This document shows positions 1-6,580 of a DNA stretch of 9,601 nt, piece after piece. The position numbers and the translations under genes are program-made. Where the stretch lies: contig CAJWZI010000034.1 in the NCBI GenBank assembly GCA_913049615.1, positions 1 through 9,601 on the forward strand. The letters are read 5' to 3'. Each line of letters starts with the position of its first letter. The stretch's first letter is position 1. Origin of the DNA: an uncultured Alphaproteobacteria bacterium (GTDB lineage: Bacteria > Pseudomonadota > Alphaproteobacteria > GCA-2731375). A model generated the notes under the pieces. It was not told the origin of the DNA. It was given only the letters and a program-made list of their open reading frames with translations, and made no database searches.

Positions 1-170
1 TGGCGATTTCGCCAGCTTGGATGTAACACGACGATTGTATTCCTCTGGTTGTTCCACCGTCTTGGTGGGTTCCGAACTTGCTCTCTACCCCGTTCTCTCA
101 CAACGATTGGCATGAGCGCTGTCGAAAGTTAAGTTGGCGTGGGACTCACTGCAGCAGCGGACGCATTCAC

Positions 171-650
171 ATGGAAGAAAGTTACAGCAAAGGGTTTCCC
201 GTTTCGTGGGACCAAATGCATCGGGACAGTAAGGCCCTGGCTTGGCGCCTGGCCGAGCTAGGTCCCTGGAGCCGAATTATATCGATCACTCGCGGCGGCA
301 TGGTGCCAGCTTGCATCGTGGCCCGGGAGCTAGAAGTTCGATTAGTGGATACCATTTGCATCAAGACGTATGACCACCAAGACCGGGCCGAACCTCAGGT
401 CTTGAAAGGTGTATCGGAAGATTGCGAGGATGTTCTGATCATCGATGATTTGGTGGACACCGGAGCCACCGCCAAGGTGGTCCGCACCATGCTGCCCAAG
501 GCACACTTTGCCGCGGTCTATGCCAAACCCGAAGGGCGATCCATGGTTGATACTTTCGTCACCGAAGTCAGCCAAGATACCTGGATCTTCCTGCCCTGGG
601 ATACGGAATTGCAGTTCGTCCAACCCATCGCCAACGCCGGGAATTCATGA
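171..650 (+). CDS. gpt: Xanthine/guanine phosphoribosyltransferase
   Basis: Transfers the phosphoribosyl group of PRPP to guanine or xanthine (and more weakly hypoxanthine) in purine salvage; cytoplasmic or membrane-associated in known members. The 159-residue product is close to the 152 residues of E. coli Gpt and follows it along its length. Visible motifs are [11 protein letters not shown] near the N-terminus, the SITRGGMVP loop (residues 38-46), YDHQDR (67-72), the PRPP-binding loop [13 protein letters not shown] (88-100), the AKPEGR segment (118-123) and the purine-contacting DTWIFLPWD segment (136-144). I chose the ATG at 171 because family similarity begins there. An in-frame ATG at 78 would add 31 residues with no resemblance to the family. 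No clear Shine-Dalgarno sequence precedes 171, which leaves slight doubt on the start. It is separated from its neighbours and appears monocistronic, unrelated to the operon downstream. Confidence 0.93.
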   Translation: MEESYSKGFPVSWDQMHRDSKALAWRLAELGPWSRIISITRGGMVPACIVARELEVRLVDTICIKTYDHQDRAEPQVLKGVSEDCEDVLIIDDLVDTGATAKVVRTMLPKAHFAAVYAKPEGRSMVDTFVTEVSQDTWIFLPWDTELQFVQPIANAGNS

Positions 651-783
651 ATTATTTGGCTCAAAGCCCTCGGAAATCTATAACATTTTGAAACTAAAAG
701 ACTATTTTTACTAGCCCTTTTCATTTGCAGAATGTTTCATGTATAGGGCCGCATAAAAATGCGCTTGGCGGTCAGCTTTTTAC

Positions 784-822
784 AAAATTAGTTGGCTACA
801 CTGATTTTGCAGTGACGCTAAC
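784..822 (-). terminator. Possible terminator hairpin after the minus-strand SDR gene
   Basis: An imperfect inverted repeat lies just past the SDR stop codon. The inner stem is CACTG (799-803) and CAGTG (810-814) around a six-base loop. The outer stem pairs 791-796 with 817-822 and contains one G-T pair, with a 2x2 internal loop between the two stems. Read on the minus strand, the hairpin is followed by TAATTTTG, a short and weak T tract. The position fits an intrinsic terminator, but the stem is only moderately stable and the T run is short. Confidence 0.35.
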
Positions 823-830
823 GTCGATCC

Positions 831-1592
831 CTATAATTGAACGCCTCGCGTTAACGCGCCATCCACCACCAAATTAGTCCCCATGATAAATGAAGCGGCA
901 GGGCTGGCTAGAAAAACTACAGCGCGGGCGATCTCTTCTGGATTTGCCATGCGCCCGGTAGGGTTCAGGGCGAGTGCTTGCGCAAAAAAATCTGGATCGC
1001 CTTGCTCGATCTGTTGCCAAACGCCGCCATCAAAATAAGTATTCCCGGGAGAGACGGAATTGGCACGAATGCCTTTAACCGCCAATTGGTTGGCTAGGCC
1101 TTGAGTGTAGTGGAGCAGGGCTGCCTTGAAGGCACCATATGGACCAGCAGCGAAATCGATTTCACGGCCGGAGACCGAGGAAACTGTGACAATCGAAGCA
1201 GCTGTACTCTTTTCCAACCACGGCATTGCCGCTTCAACCATCCGCACCCTGTGCATCATGTCGACTTCAAAACCCTGCAGCCAACTTTCCTCGTCATTAT
1301 TGATAGCTAACGCGGAAACGTTAGCAACCACAATATCAAGCCCGTCTAGGGAGCCTGCTGCACTTTCCACCCAAGACTTCAAACTAGGCCCATCGGACAC
1401 ATCAAGCGCCTGACCATAAACGGAAACACCGCCTGCCTGTAAGTCAGCGGCGGTAGCCTTTACTTCCCCTTCGTCGCGAGCGCAAATCGCCACGGACGCA
1501 CCTTCATTTGCCAATAGTCCCGCAACTGCGCGGCCAATGCCCTTGGTACCCCCGCTAACCAACGCCCGCAGTCCCTTTAAACCCAAATCCAT
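831..1592 (-). CDS. SDR family NAD(P)-dependent oxidoreductase
   Basis: A 253-residue classical short-chain dehydrogenase/reductase with a Rossmann fold, the usual length for FabG-like 3-oxoacyl reductases and related enzymes. Visible motifs are the dinucleotide loop SGGTKGIG (residues 13-20), a conserved Asp at 64 (ALDV), the catalytic serine S139 in TVSSVSG, and Y152 with K156 in PYGAFKAA. A C-terminal segment follows the common pattern of NPEEIARAVVFLASPAASFI then GTNLVVDG. The usual NNAG motif after strand 4 is replaced by NVSA (91-94). R39 after strand 2 (ICARDE) is compatible with NADP(H), but this is not decisive. Transcribed away from the beta-oxidation operon across a shared intergenic region, so it may be co-regulated with it. 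Upstream of the start the minus strand reads GGGGGT about 8 nt before ATG, a weak ribosome site. The substrate cannot be assigned. Confidence 0.9.
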   Translation of the reverse strand: MDLGLKGLRALVSGGTKGIGRAVAGLLANEGASVAICARDEGEVKATAADLQAGGVSVYGQALDVSDGPSLKSWVESAAGSLDGLDIVVANVSALAINNDEESWLQGFEVDMMHRVRMVEAAMPWLEKSTAASIVTVSSVSGREIDFAAGPYGAFKAALLHYTQGLANQLAVKGIRANSVSPGNTYFDGGVWQQIEQGDPDFFAQALALNPTGRMANPEEIARAVVFLASPAASFIMGTNLVVDGALTRGVQL

Positions 1593-1604
1593 TTGCCGAC
1601 CCCC

Positions 1605-1618
1605 AATTTAGTTAAATT
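1605..1618. promoter_or_regulatory. Candidate operator: AT-rich inverted repeat
   Basis: AATTTA-GT-TAAATT is a perfect inverted repeat of two 6-base arms around a 2-base centre. Beyond one C/C mismatch on the flanks, CC and GG pair again (1602-1603 with 1620-1621). It starts 13 nt upstream of the minus-strand SDR start codon, where a bound repressor could block that gene's leader or promoter. Dyads of this size are typical of dimeric repressors, but short AT palindromes also arise by chance and no regulator gene is in the window. Confidence 0.35.
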
Positions 1619-1753
1619 CGGTGTACATCCATCATAGTATCATCTGCCGGTAGGGGTAATCGCCAAAGCAAGCTCAAACAAGCTGCTAAACCTCTATAGG
1701 CGGGGCTTCCCTGTTCCGAAAAGTGACGCTATTTTCCCCTCAAATAAAAAATT

Positions 1754-1760
1754 GGAGGAA
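1754..1760 (+). promoter_or_regulatory. Strong ribosome binding site of the first operon gene
   Basis: GGAGGAA lies 5 nt before the ATG at 1766 and follows an A-rich stretch (CAAATAAAAAATT). It is among the best Shine-Dalgarno matches in the window and fixes the start of the operon's first gene. Confidence 0.75.
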
Positions 1761-1765
1761 TCGAG

Positions 1766-2683
1766 ATGGGCGTGCTTGACGGCAAGGTTATTCTTGTCAC
1801 CGGTGGCGGCCGCGGCATCGGGCGGGAGCACGCTCTGCTAGCAGCCCGGGAAGGAGCCAAGGTCGTGGTAAATGACCTCGGCGGTTCCATCGCCGGCACC
1901 GACGCCGGCGAAGCTGGCCCCGCACAAGAGGTTGCGGACGAGATCAAGGCGGCCGGTGGTGATGCAGTCGCAAATTCCGACAGTGTTGCTGAGATGTCTG
2001 GCGCCAAGCACATGTTTGAACAGGCCATGGACAGCTTCAGCGGTCTTAACGGGGTGATCGCGCCGGCGGGAATTTTGCGCGATACAATGTTCCATAAAAT
2101 GTCGGAAGAAGACTGGGACGCAGTAATCAATGTGCATTTGAAAGGTTCTTTCAACGTTTGCCGCGCCACCATCAACCATTTCCGTAATCAAGAGGACGGC
2201 GCCTACGTGTTGTTCACCTCCACCTCTGGCCTGATCGGCAATATCGGCCAGACTAACTATGCCGCTGCCAAAATGGGCATTGTCGGTTTGTCCCGTGTCA
2301 TCGCCATGGAGAACGAGCGCAAAAACGTGCGCTCCAACATCCTCTCCCCCTCGGCCTGGACCCGGATGATCGGCACTATCCCGATTAAGGATGAAGCGAC
2401 CGCCAAACGAATTGAATTGACCAAGGCGAGAATGCGCCCTGACCAGATCGCCCCCTTGGGGGTTGCCCTTGTGGCAGACGAGGCCAAGGATCTAACCGGT
2501 CAAATCTTTTCAATTCGGGGCAATGAAGTTTACATCTGGAACCAACCCCGTCCGACACGCGGCATCGCCAATACAGAAGGCTGGACACCGTCCACCATGT
2601 TGTCGAATGCCTTCCCTGCCTTCCGCGCCAATACCACCGACCTGGGGAATGCGCGTACGGTCTTTACCTCCGACCCCTTATAG
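1766..2683 (+). CDS. MFE-2-like SDR, (3R)-hydroxyacyl-CoA dehydrogenase
   Basis: Predicted to oxidise a (3R)-hydroxyacyl-CoA to the 3-ketoacyl-CoA with NAD+, as in the dehydrogenase domain of peroxisomal multifunctional enzyme type 2 (17-beta-HSD type 4). The 305-residue protein is longer than a simple SDR. It shows TGGGRGIG (12-19); VVVNDLGG (33-40), whose Asp after strand 2 favours NAD and is characteristic of MFE-2; N123 in NVHLKGSF; and the catalytic S152, Y165 and K169 in TSTSGLIGNIGQTNYAAAK. A C-terminal tail of about 50 residues (from roughly 255) resembles the MFE-2 extension and is not part of the basic SDR fold. The usual NNAG is altered to APAG (99-102). The gene is first in the operon, with an 11-nt gap to the hydratase-2 gene that would supply its substrate. 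The family call is firm; the acyl chain is unknown. Bacterial relatives act on steroid side-chain CoA esters, among others. Confidence 0.87.
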   Translation: MGVLDGKVILVTGGGRGIGREHALLAAREGAKVVVNDLGGSIAGTDAGEAGPAQEVADEIKAAGGDAVANSDSVAEMSGAKHMFEQAMDSFSGLNGVIAPAGILRDTMFHKMSEEDWDAVINVHLKGSFNVCRATINHFRNQEDGAYVLFTSTSGLIGNIGQTNYAAAKMGIVGLSRVIAMENERKNVRSNILSPSAWTRMIGTIPIKDEATAKRIELTKARMRPDQIAPLGVALVADEAKDLTGQIFSIRGNEVYIWNQPRPTRGIANTEGWTPSTMLSNAFPAFRANTTDLGNARTVFTSDPL

Positions 2684-2694
2684 AGGCAGAACCG

Positions 2695-3549
2695 ATGGCG
2701 ATGAATTATGATCATCTAATGTCCTTAAAAATGAAGGACATGAAATTTTCATATAGCGATAGAGAAACAATTCTCTATGCCCTAGGCGTTGGTTTTGGCC
2801 GCGACGCCCTGGATAAGAACGAGCTGGCCTTTACCTTCGAAGGGGGCAAATTGAAGACGGTGCCCACTTTGGCAGTGATATTAACCCGCAATAGTTTGCT
2901 GGCCAACTGCGGTTGGGACTACAGCAAGGTGCTGCATGGGGAGCAGCGGTTGGAACTATACCGGCCCTTGCCGCCTGAGGGCGATTTGATCGCTGACGGA
3001 CATGTGTCCGAGGCCTACGACAAGGGTGAAGGAAAAGGCGCCCTTGTGTTAAGCGAAGTAAACGTTCGCCTCAAATCGGATGGAGAGCCGCTGTTTAAGG
3101 TTGGCAGCACCATCTTCGCCCGTGGCGACGGTGGCTTTGGCGGACCGGCCGGAAACGGGCCCGCTCCACACCAAGTACCGGAACGCGCTCCTGACGCCAG
3201 TTGCATACTGGAAACCAGGGTAGATCAGGCCCTACTGTATCGGCTGAGCGGAGATCGAAATCCACTGCATGCCGATCCAGACTTGGCGCAAAAGGTAGGC
3301 TTTCCAGTACCTATCTTGCATGGCCTATGCACCTACGGCACTGCCTGCCGGGCGTTGCTGACAACCATTTGCGATTATGACCACACCATGATCCGTGGAT
3401 TTGATGTCCGTTTCTCGGCACCTGTCTATCCGGGCGAAACCATCATCACAGATATGTGGCGGGACGGAAACATCGTCGCATTCGAATGCCGTCTGAAGGA
3501 ACGCGACGTCGTCGTGGTCCGTAACGGCAAATGTACTCTCTCTTCTTAA
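2695..3549 (+). CDS. MaoC-like (R)-specific enoyl-CoA hydratase (hydratase 2)
   Basis: Predicted to hydrate a trans-2-enoyl-CoA to the (3R)-hydroxyacyl-CoA. The 284 residues form a double hot-dog protein like the hydratase-2 domain of MFE-2. The N-terminal half carries YALGVGFGRD (28-37), VPTLAVI (56-62) and LHGEQRLELYRPLPP (80-94). The C-terminal half carries the hydratase-2 signature YRLSGDRNPLHADP (182-195) followed by GFPVPILHGLCTYG (202-215). D187 and H192 have the same spacing as the catalytic Asp and His of human MFE-2 hydratase (Asp510/His515). The linker around 144-158 is rich in glycine and proline, fitting two domains joined by a loop. The start at 2695 is supported by AGAGG at 2682-2686; a second in-frame ATG lies two codons on. 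With the preceding SDR it makes a complete MFE-2 pair. Confidence 0.9.
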   Translation: MAMNYDHLMSLKMKDMKFSYSDRETILYALGVGFGRDALDKNELAFTFEGGKLKTVPTLAVILTRNSLLANCGWDYSKVLHGEQRLELYRPLPPEGDLIADGHVSEAYDKGEGKGALVLSEVNVRLKSDGEPLFKVGSTIFARGDGGFGGPAGNGPAPHQVPERAPDASCILETRVDQALLYRLSGDRNPLHADPDLAQKVGFPVPILHGLCTYGTACRALLTTICDYDHTMIRGFDVRFSAPVYPGETIITDMWRDGNIVAFECRLKERDVVVVRNGKCTLSS

Positions 3550-3561
3550 AGGATTACTCAA

Positions 3562-4350
3562 ATGGCTGACTATGAAGATATTGAAGTAACGCAAACTGGG
3601 CATGTGGCGCTGATCGAAATTCAACGACCGCCACACAATTTTTTTGACATTGCCCTGATTGGACAGTTGGCGGATGCGTGCGACGTACTGGACTTGGATG
3701 AAAACTGCCGGTCTATCGTTTTAGCGGCGCAGGGCAAGTCATTCTGCGCGGGTGCAAATTTTGGTGATGGCTCGGGCCAGAAAATCATCGACGATGCCAA
3801 ACCAAAAAAACCGGTGAACCATCTTTACCAAGAGGCCGTGCGCTTGTTCTCATGCAAAAAACCAATGGTCGGCGCCATACAGGGCGCAGCCATCGGCGGC
3901 GGGCTGGGACTGGCATTGGTACCTGATTTTCGCGTCACTTGCCCTGAGGGACGGTTCAGCGCCAATTTCACGCGGCTGGGGTTCCATCCCGGTTTTGGCC
4001 TGACCCACACTCTGCCCGCCTTGATTGGCCAACAGAACGCTGCGCTGATGATGTATACGGGGCGGCGTGTCAAGGGTGAGGAAGCTGTTGAAATGGGATT
4101 GGCCGATAAAATTGTTCCCTTAGACCAATTGCGCAGTTCTGCCATGGAACTTGCTGAGGAAATTGCAATCTCCTCGCCCCTGGGTGTCGTGGAAACCCGT
4201 GCCACCCTACGTGCCGGTTTAGCAGACCGAGTCAGGATTGCGACGGACCATGAGTTGAAAGTACAGAATGAACTGCGTCAGACTGAAGACTTCAAGGAAG
4301 GCGTCGCGGCGACGGCCGAACGGCGCCCGCCCAATTTTCAGGGCAGGTAG
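3562..4350 (+). CDS. Crotonase-fold protein lacking the canonical catalytic glutamates
   Basis: A 262-residue enoyl-CoA hydratase/isomerase superfamily member of normal length. CoA-thioester binding features are present: GKSFCAGANFG (58-68) gives the first oxyanion-hole amide and GAAIGGGLGLAL (108-119) the second. Aligned without gaps from the GGG motif to the following LG, rat mitochondrial hydratase has Glu144 and Glu164, where this protein has G116 and F136. Ordinary syn-hydration is therefore unlikely. The segment FSANFTRLGFHPGFGLTHTLP (132-152) is intact and contains H142, which might act in catalysis, but that is a guess. The superfamily also includes isomerases, decarboxylases, thioesterases and beta-diketone (C-C) hydrolases, any of which could fit. 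An AGGATT ribosome site precedes the ATG, 11 nt after the hydratase-2 gene and 3 nt before the next gene. The operon already has a hydratase, so a different chemistry would make sense. Confidence 0.85.
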   Translation: MADYEDIEVTQTGHVALIEIQRPPHNFFDIALIGQLADACDVLDLDENCRSIVLAAQGKSFCAGANFGDGSGQKIIDDAKPKKPVNHLYQEAVRLFSCKKPMVGAIQGAAIGGGLGLALVPDFRVTCPEGRFSANFTRLGFHPGFGLTHTLPALIGQQNAALMMYTGRRVKGEEAVEMGLADKIVPLDQLRSSAMELAEEIAISSPLGVVETRATLRAGLADRVRIATDHELKVQNELRQTEDFKEGVAATAERRPPNFQGR

Positions 4351-4353
4351 ACC

Positions 4354-5406
4354 ATGGATGAAACGCAAGGGCTGGTTCGCGATGCGACGACCCGCATCTT
4401 CCAGGATTTTGGCAATCCCCAGACTATAAACAATGCCGAAGACGATGCCTGGCGCGAACACCTTTGGTCGGCCCTGGAGGACGCTGGGCTGACAACCGCT
4501 TGGGTGTCCGACGAACTGGGCGGCGCGGGCGCGGGCATCGGTGCGGGATTTGCCGTGCTTCGCGTTGCTGGCGAATTCGCCGCGCCTGTCGCGTTGGCTG
4601 AAACCCTGTTGGCGAATTGGTTGCTGGAGCAGGGACGCCTTGTCCTGCCCGGGGGCACCATGTCCGTGGCACCGACCAGGCGACGGGATACTATTTTCTT
4701 GACCGAAGGCAAACTCGCAGGCACGGCTGAAATGGTGCCGTTCGGCACCGAAGTTAACCATTTAGCCGTCTTGGCTTCCGGCAAGGTCGCGTTGGTAAAT
4801 GCTTCGGATTGCGTATTTGGCGGTGGCGTCAATTTGGCCGGAGAGCCTCAGAACAGTATCAACTTCGATGGTGTAACACCAATTGAGACTGGCAACGTAA
4901 ACGAGGGAATAGATCAAAGGGCCCTGCTTTTGATGGGAGCGGCCGTACGCGCTATGCAAATGGCCGGTGCGTTGCAAGCAGTTTTAGAGATTGCCGTACA
5001 ATACGCAGAGGAACGTATCGCCTTCGGCCGACCCATTGGCAAGTTTCAGGCGGTACAGCACAACTTGGCCCGGCTGGCCGAGGAAGCAGCGGCCGCTATC
5101 GCCATTGCCAATTCCACCGCATACAGCATCGAGAATTTACGATCCTGGGATGACTCGGGACTCTTTCTGGACGTGGCGTCCGCGAAGATCCGGGTGGGCG
5201 AAGCTGCTGGACAGGGCAGTGCCATTGGTCATCAGACCTTTGGTGCGATTGGTTTTACGAAGGAACATGTTTTACACCGCTTCGTCCAACGCCTGTGGTC
5301 TTGGCGGGATGACTTCGATAACGAGGCAGTTTGGGCCGCTGAATTGGGCCGCCGGGTTGCGTCCAATGGCGGCGATGGCCTATGGCTCGACCTGACTGCA
5401 GCCTGA
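4354..5406 (+). CDS. Acyl-CoA dehydrogenase, short subunit of a probable heteromer
   Basis: A 350-residue acyl-CoA dehydrogenase-fold protein, about 30 residues shorter than usual. The C-terminal alpha-helical domain is clear: ERIAFGRPIGKFQAVQHNLA (220-239), a family signature with residues that contact FAD across a dimer interface, and QTFGAIGFTKEHVLHRF (294-310). The N-terminal helix domain is present (AGLTTAWVSDELGGAGAG, 44-61). The middle beta-domain is shortened and lacks the FAD-binding signature (xMxEPxxGSD) that the next gene has. This division matches the alpha2-beta2 FadE proteins of mycobacterial steroid catabolism (ChsE1-ChsE2 and ChsE4-ChsE5), in which each subunit supplies part of the FAD site. 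The start is 3 nt after the crotonase stop, suggesting translational coupling. Alone it is probably inactive; its partner is almost certainly the product of the gene at 5418. Confidence 0.86.
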   Translation: MDETQGLVRDATTRIFQDFGNPQTINNAEDDAWREHLWSALEDAGLTTAWVSDELGGAGAGIGAGFAVLRVAGEFAAPVALAETLLANWLLEQGRLVLPGGTMSVAPTRRRDTIFLTEGKLAGTAEMVPFGTEVNHLAVLASGKVALVNASDCVFGGGVNLAGEPQNSINFDGVTPIETGNVNEGIDQRALLLMGAAVRAMQMAGALQAVLEIAVQYAEERIAFGRPIGKFQAVQHNLARLAEEAAAAIAIANSTAYSIENLRSWDDSGLFLDVASAKIRVGEAAGQGSAIGHQTFGAIGFTKEHVLHRFVQRLWSWRDDFDNEAVWAAELGRRVASNGGDGLWLDLTAA

Positions 5407-5410
5407 GGAG
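5404..5410 (+). promoter_or_regulatory. Ribosome binding site that sets the start of the second dehydrogenase gene
   Basis: TGAGGAG, overlapping the stop codon of the preceding gene, lies 7 nt before the ATG at 5418. It supports 5418 over the in-frame ATG at 5382, which would add 12 unlike-family residues and overlap the upstream gene by 25 nt. Confidence 0.75.
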
Positions 5411-5417
5411 TAATCAT

Positions 5418-6569
5418 ATGTCAGTCGCCATTCAATTCGATCCCATCCGCCTGCCGCCCGAAACCGAGGTCCTACGCGGAGAAGTCAGGCAATTCCTGAA
5501 AAATGAGATCGCGGCAGGCACCTTTGATCCCAACGAAGCCGAACGAGATAACGCCGAATTCAGTTTGAATGTCGGTGAAAGAGGTTGGATTGGTATGACT
5601 TGGCCGAAAAAATATGGCGGTCAAGAAAGGAGTTTCCTTGAGCGCTACGTGGTGAATGAGGAATTCCTGGTAGCTCGAGCACCCACCCGCCGTCATTTTA
5701 CCGCCGACCGGCAAAGCGGGCCGGTGTTAATCAAATATGCCTCAGAGGAAATCAAGCAAGACCTACTGCCTCGGATCATCAGGGGCGAATTGTCGTTTTG
5801 TATCGGCATGAGCGAACCGGACTCGGGTTCGGACTTATTCGCCGCCAAAACCAGGGCCGAGCACACCGCCGATGGGTGGCTGATCAACGGGCGCAAGTTG
5901 TGGACCAGCAGGGCCCATGAATCTGATTATATGATCGGTCTGTTCCGTACATCCGCACCAACCCAGGAAAATCATCGCCACGGTCTATCGCAGTTCCTGG
6001 TAGACATGAAAACACCGGGCATTTCGACACGGCCGGTGCTGCATCCAAACGGCAACTACGAGTTCAACGAAGTAATCTTCGAAGATGCATTGTTGCCTCT
6101 GGACAATTTGTTGGGTGAGGCGGACATGGCCTGGAAGCAGGCCACTTCGGAATTAGCCTACGAACGCAGCGGGTCTGAACGATTTTTGGAAACTATCCAG
6201 GTATTAATGGAACTCGTTGATGTGATCGGTGAAGATCCTGGCTTGAGAGAGGCTGAGGGCCTAGGCCGCCTGGTGGCACAGCTGCATACCCTACGGCGCA
6301 TGTCTATATCCGTCGCAGGTATGCTGCATGCAGGCAAGGAACCAGTCCTAGAAGCTTCCGTTGTGAAGGATTTGGGCACAATCTGGGAGCAGGCCCTGCC
6401 GTCGGTGGCCCGTGATCTGGCTGCATTTGTGGACTGCGATCCTGGCAACCGACTGCGTTTTCAAGAGGTCCTGGCCCGCAACATCACCATTGCGCCGAAG
6501 TTGACCATCCAGGGCGGAACCACGGAAGTTCTGCGCGGCATCGTCGCCCGCGGCATCGGCTTGCGTTAG
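5418..6569 (+). CDS. Acyl-CoA dehydrogenase, FAD-binding subunit of a probable heteromer
   Basis: Predicted to introduce the alpha,beta double bond into an acyl-CoA, passing electrons to ETF. At 383 residues it has full family length. It shows GWIGMTWPKKYGG (56-68), the FAD signature FCIGMSEPDSGSDL (127-140), the beta-domain GWLINGRKLWTSRAHESDYM (153-172), a helix with YERSGSERFLE (248-258), and the C-terminal IQGGTTEVLRGIVARGIGLR (364-383). The position of Glu376 of medium-chain dehydrogenase (the E of YEGT) is glycine here (G366). E249 in YERSG sits where isovaleryl-CoA dehydrogenase has its base (Glu254) and is the likely catalytic residue, an alignment by eye. The R-x-x-FGRPIGKFQ signature is absent from this protein but present in its neighbour, so the pair looks complementary. 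Separated by 11 nt from each neighbouring gene. Substrate unknown; bulky ring-bearing or branched acyl-CoAs are typical for heteromeric members. Confidence 0.88.
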   Translation: MSVAIQFDPIRLPPETEVLRGEVRQFLKNEIAAGTFDPNEAERDNAEFSLNVGERGWIGMTWPKKYGGQERSFLERYVVNEEFLVARAPTRRHFTADRQSGPVLIKYASEEIKQDLLPRIIRGELSFCIGMSEPDSGSDLFAAKTRAEHTADGWLINGRKLWTSRAHESDYMIGLFRTSAPTQENHRHGLSQFLVDMKTPGISTRPVLHPNGNYEFNEVIFEDALLPLDNLLGEADMAWKQATSELAYERSGSERFLETIQVLMELVDVIGEDPGLREAEGLGRLVAQLHTLRRMSISVAGMLHAGKEPVLEASVVKDLGTIWEQALPSVARDLAAFVDCDPGNRLRFQEVLARNITIAPKLTIQGGTTEVLRGIVARGIGLR

Positions 6570-6580
6570 GAACCTACATC

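Larger units (their letters stand above)
1593..1765. promoter_or_regulatory. Divergent intergenic region with presumed promoters
   Basis: The 173 bases between the starts of the minus-strand SDR gene and the plus-strand operon must carry promoters for both, since both genes begin here and face apart. No strong sigma-70 pair can be named. TATGAT on the minus strand (complement of 1631-1636) resembles a -10 box, but the matching upstream hexamer is poor. Other visible structure is the AT-rich palindrome at 1605-1618 and an imperfect inverted repeat of AGC(A)AGCT and AGCTGCT at 1667-1687. The promoter assignment is inference from gene layout. Confidence 0.45.

Noticed and set aside
1..14. Hairpin TGGCGA-TT-TCGCCA, and a second one CCACC-GTCTT-GGTGG at 54-68
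   Set aside because: A 2-base loop is too tight for the first, neither has a T tract, and there is no sign of a riboswitch or RNA gene around them.
1..132. Open frames at the left edge: plus frames ending at 115 and 132, and a minus frame starting at 113 and running off the edge
   Set aside because: Too short to judge, no recognisable protein and no good ribosome site; random open stretches of this size are expected.
78..170. In-frame upstream extension of the gpt reading frame from ATG 78
   Set aside because: Its 31 residues do not resemble the N-terminus of Gpt proteins, and family similarity starts right at the ATG at 171.
750..763. Inverted repeat CGCAT-AAAA-ATGCG as a terminator for gpt
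   Set aside because: The stem is only 5 bp and sits about 100 nt after the gpt stop; the T run at 777-781 is too far from the stem.
1667..1687. Imperfect inverted repeat AGC(A)AGCT / AGCTGCT as a second operator
   Set aside because: It needs a bulged base and could equally be a chance repeat of CAAGCT; mentioned only within the intergenic entry.
4219..4832. Long minus-strand open frames (164-180 codons) opposite the crotonase and first dehydrogenase genes
   Set aside because: They lie antisense to genes with clear family motifs, have low-complexity composition and no ribosome site; they are shadows of the real frames.
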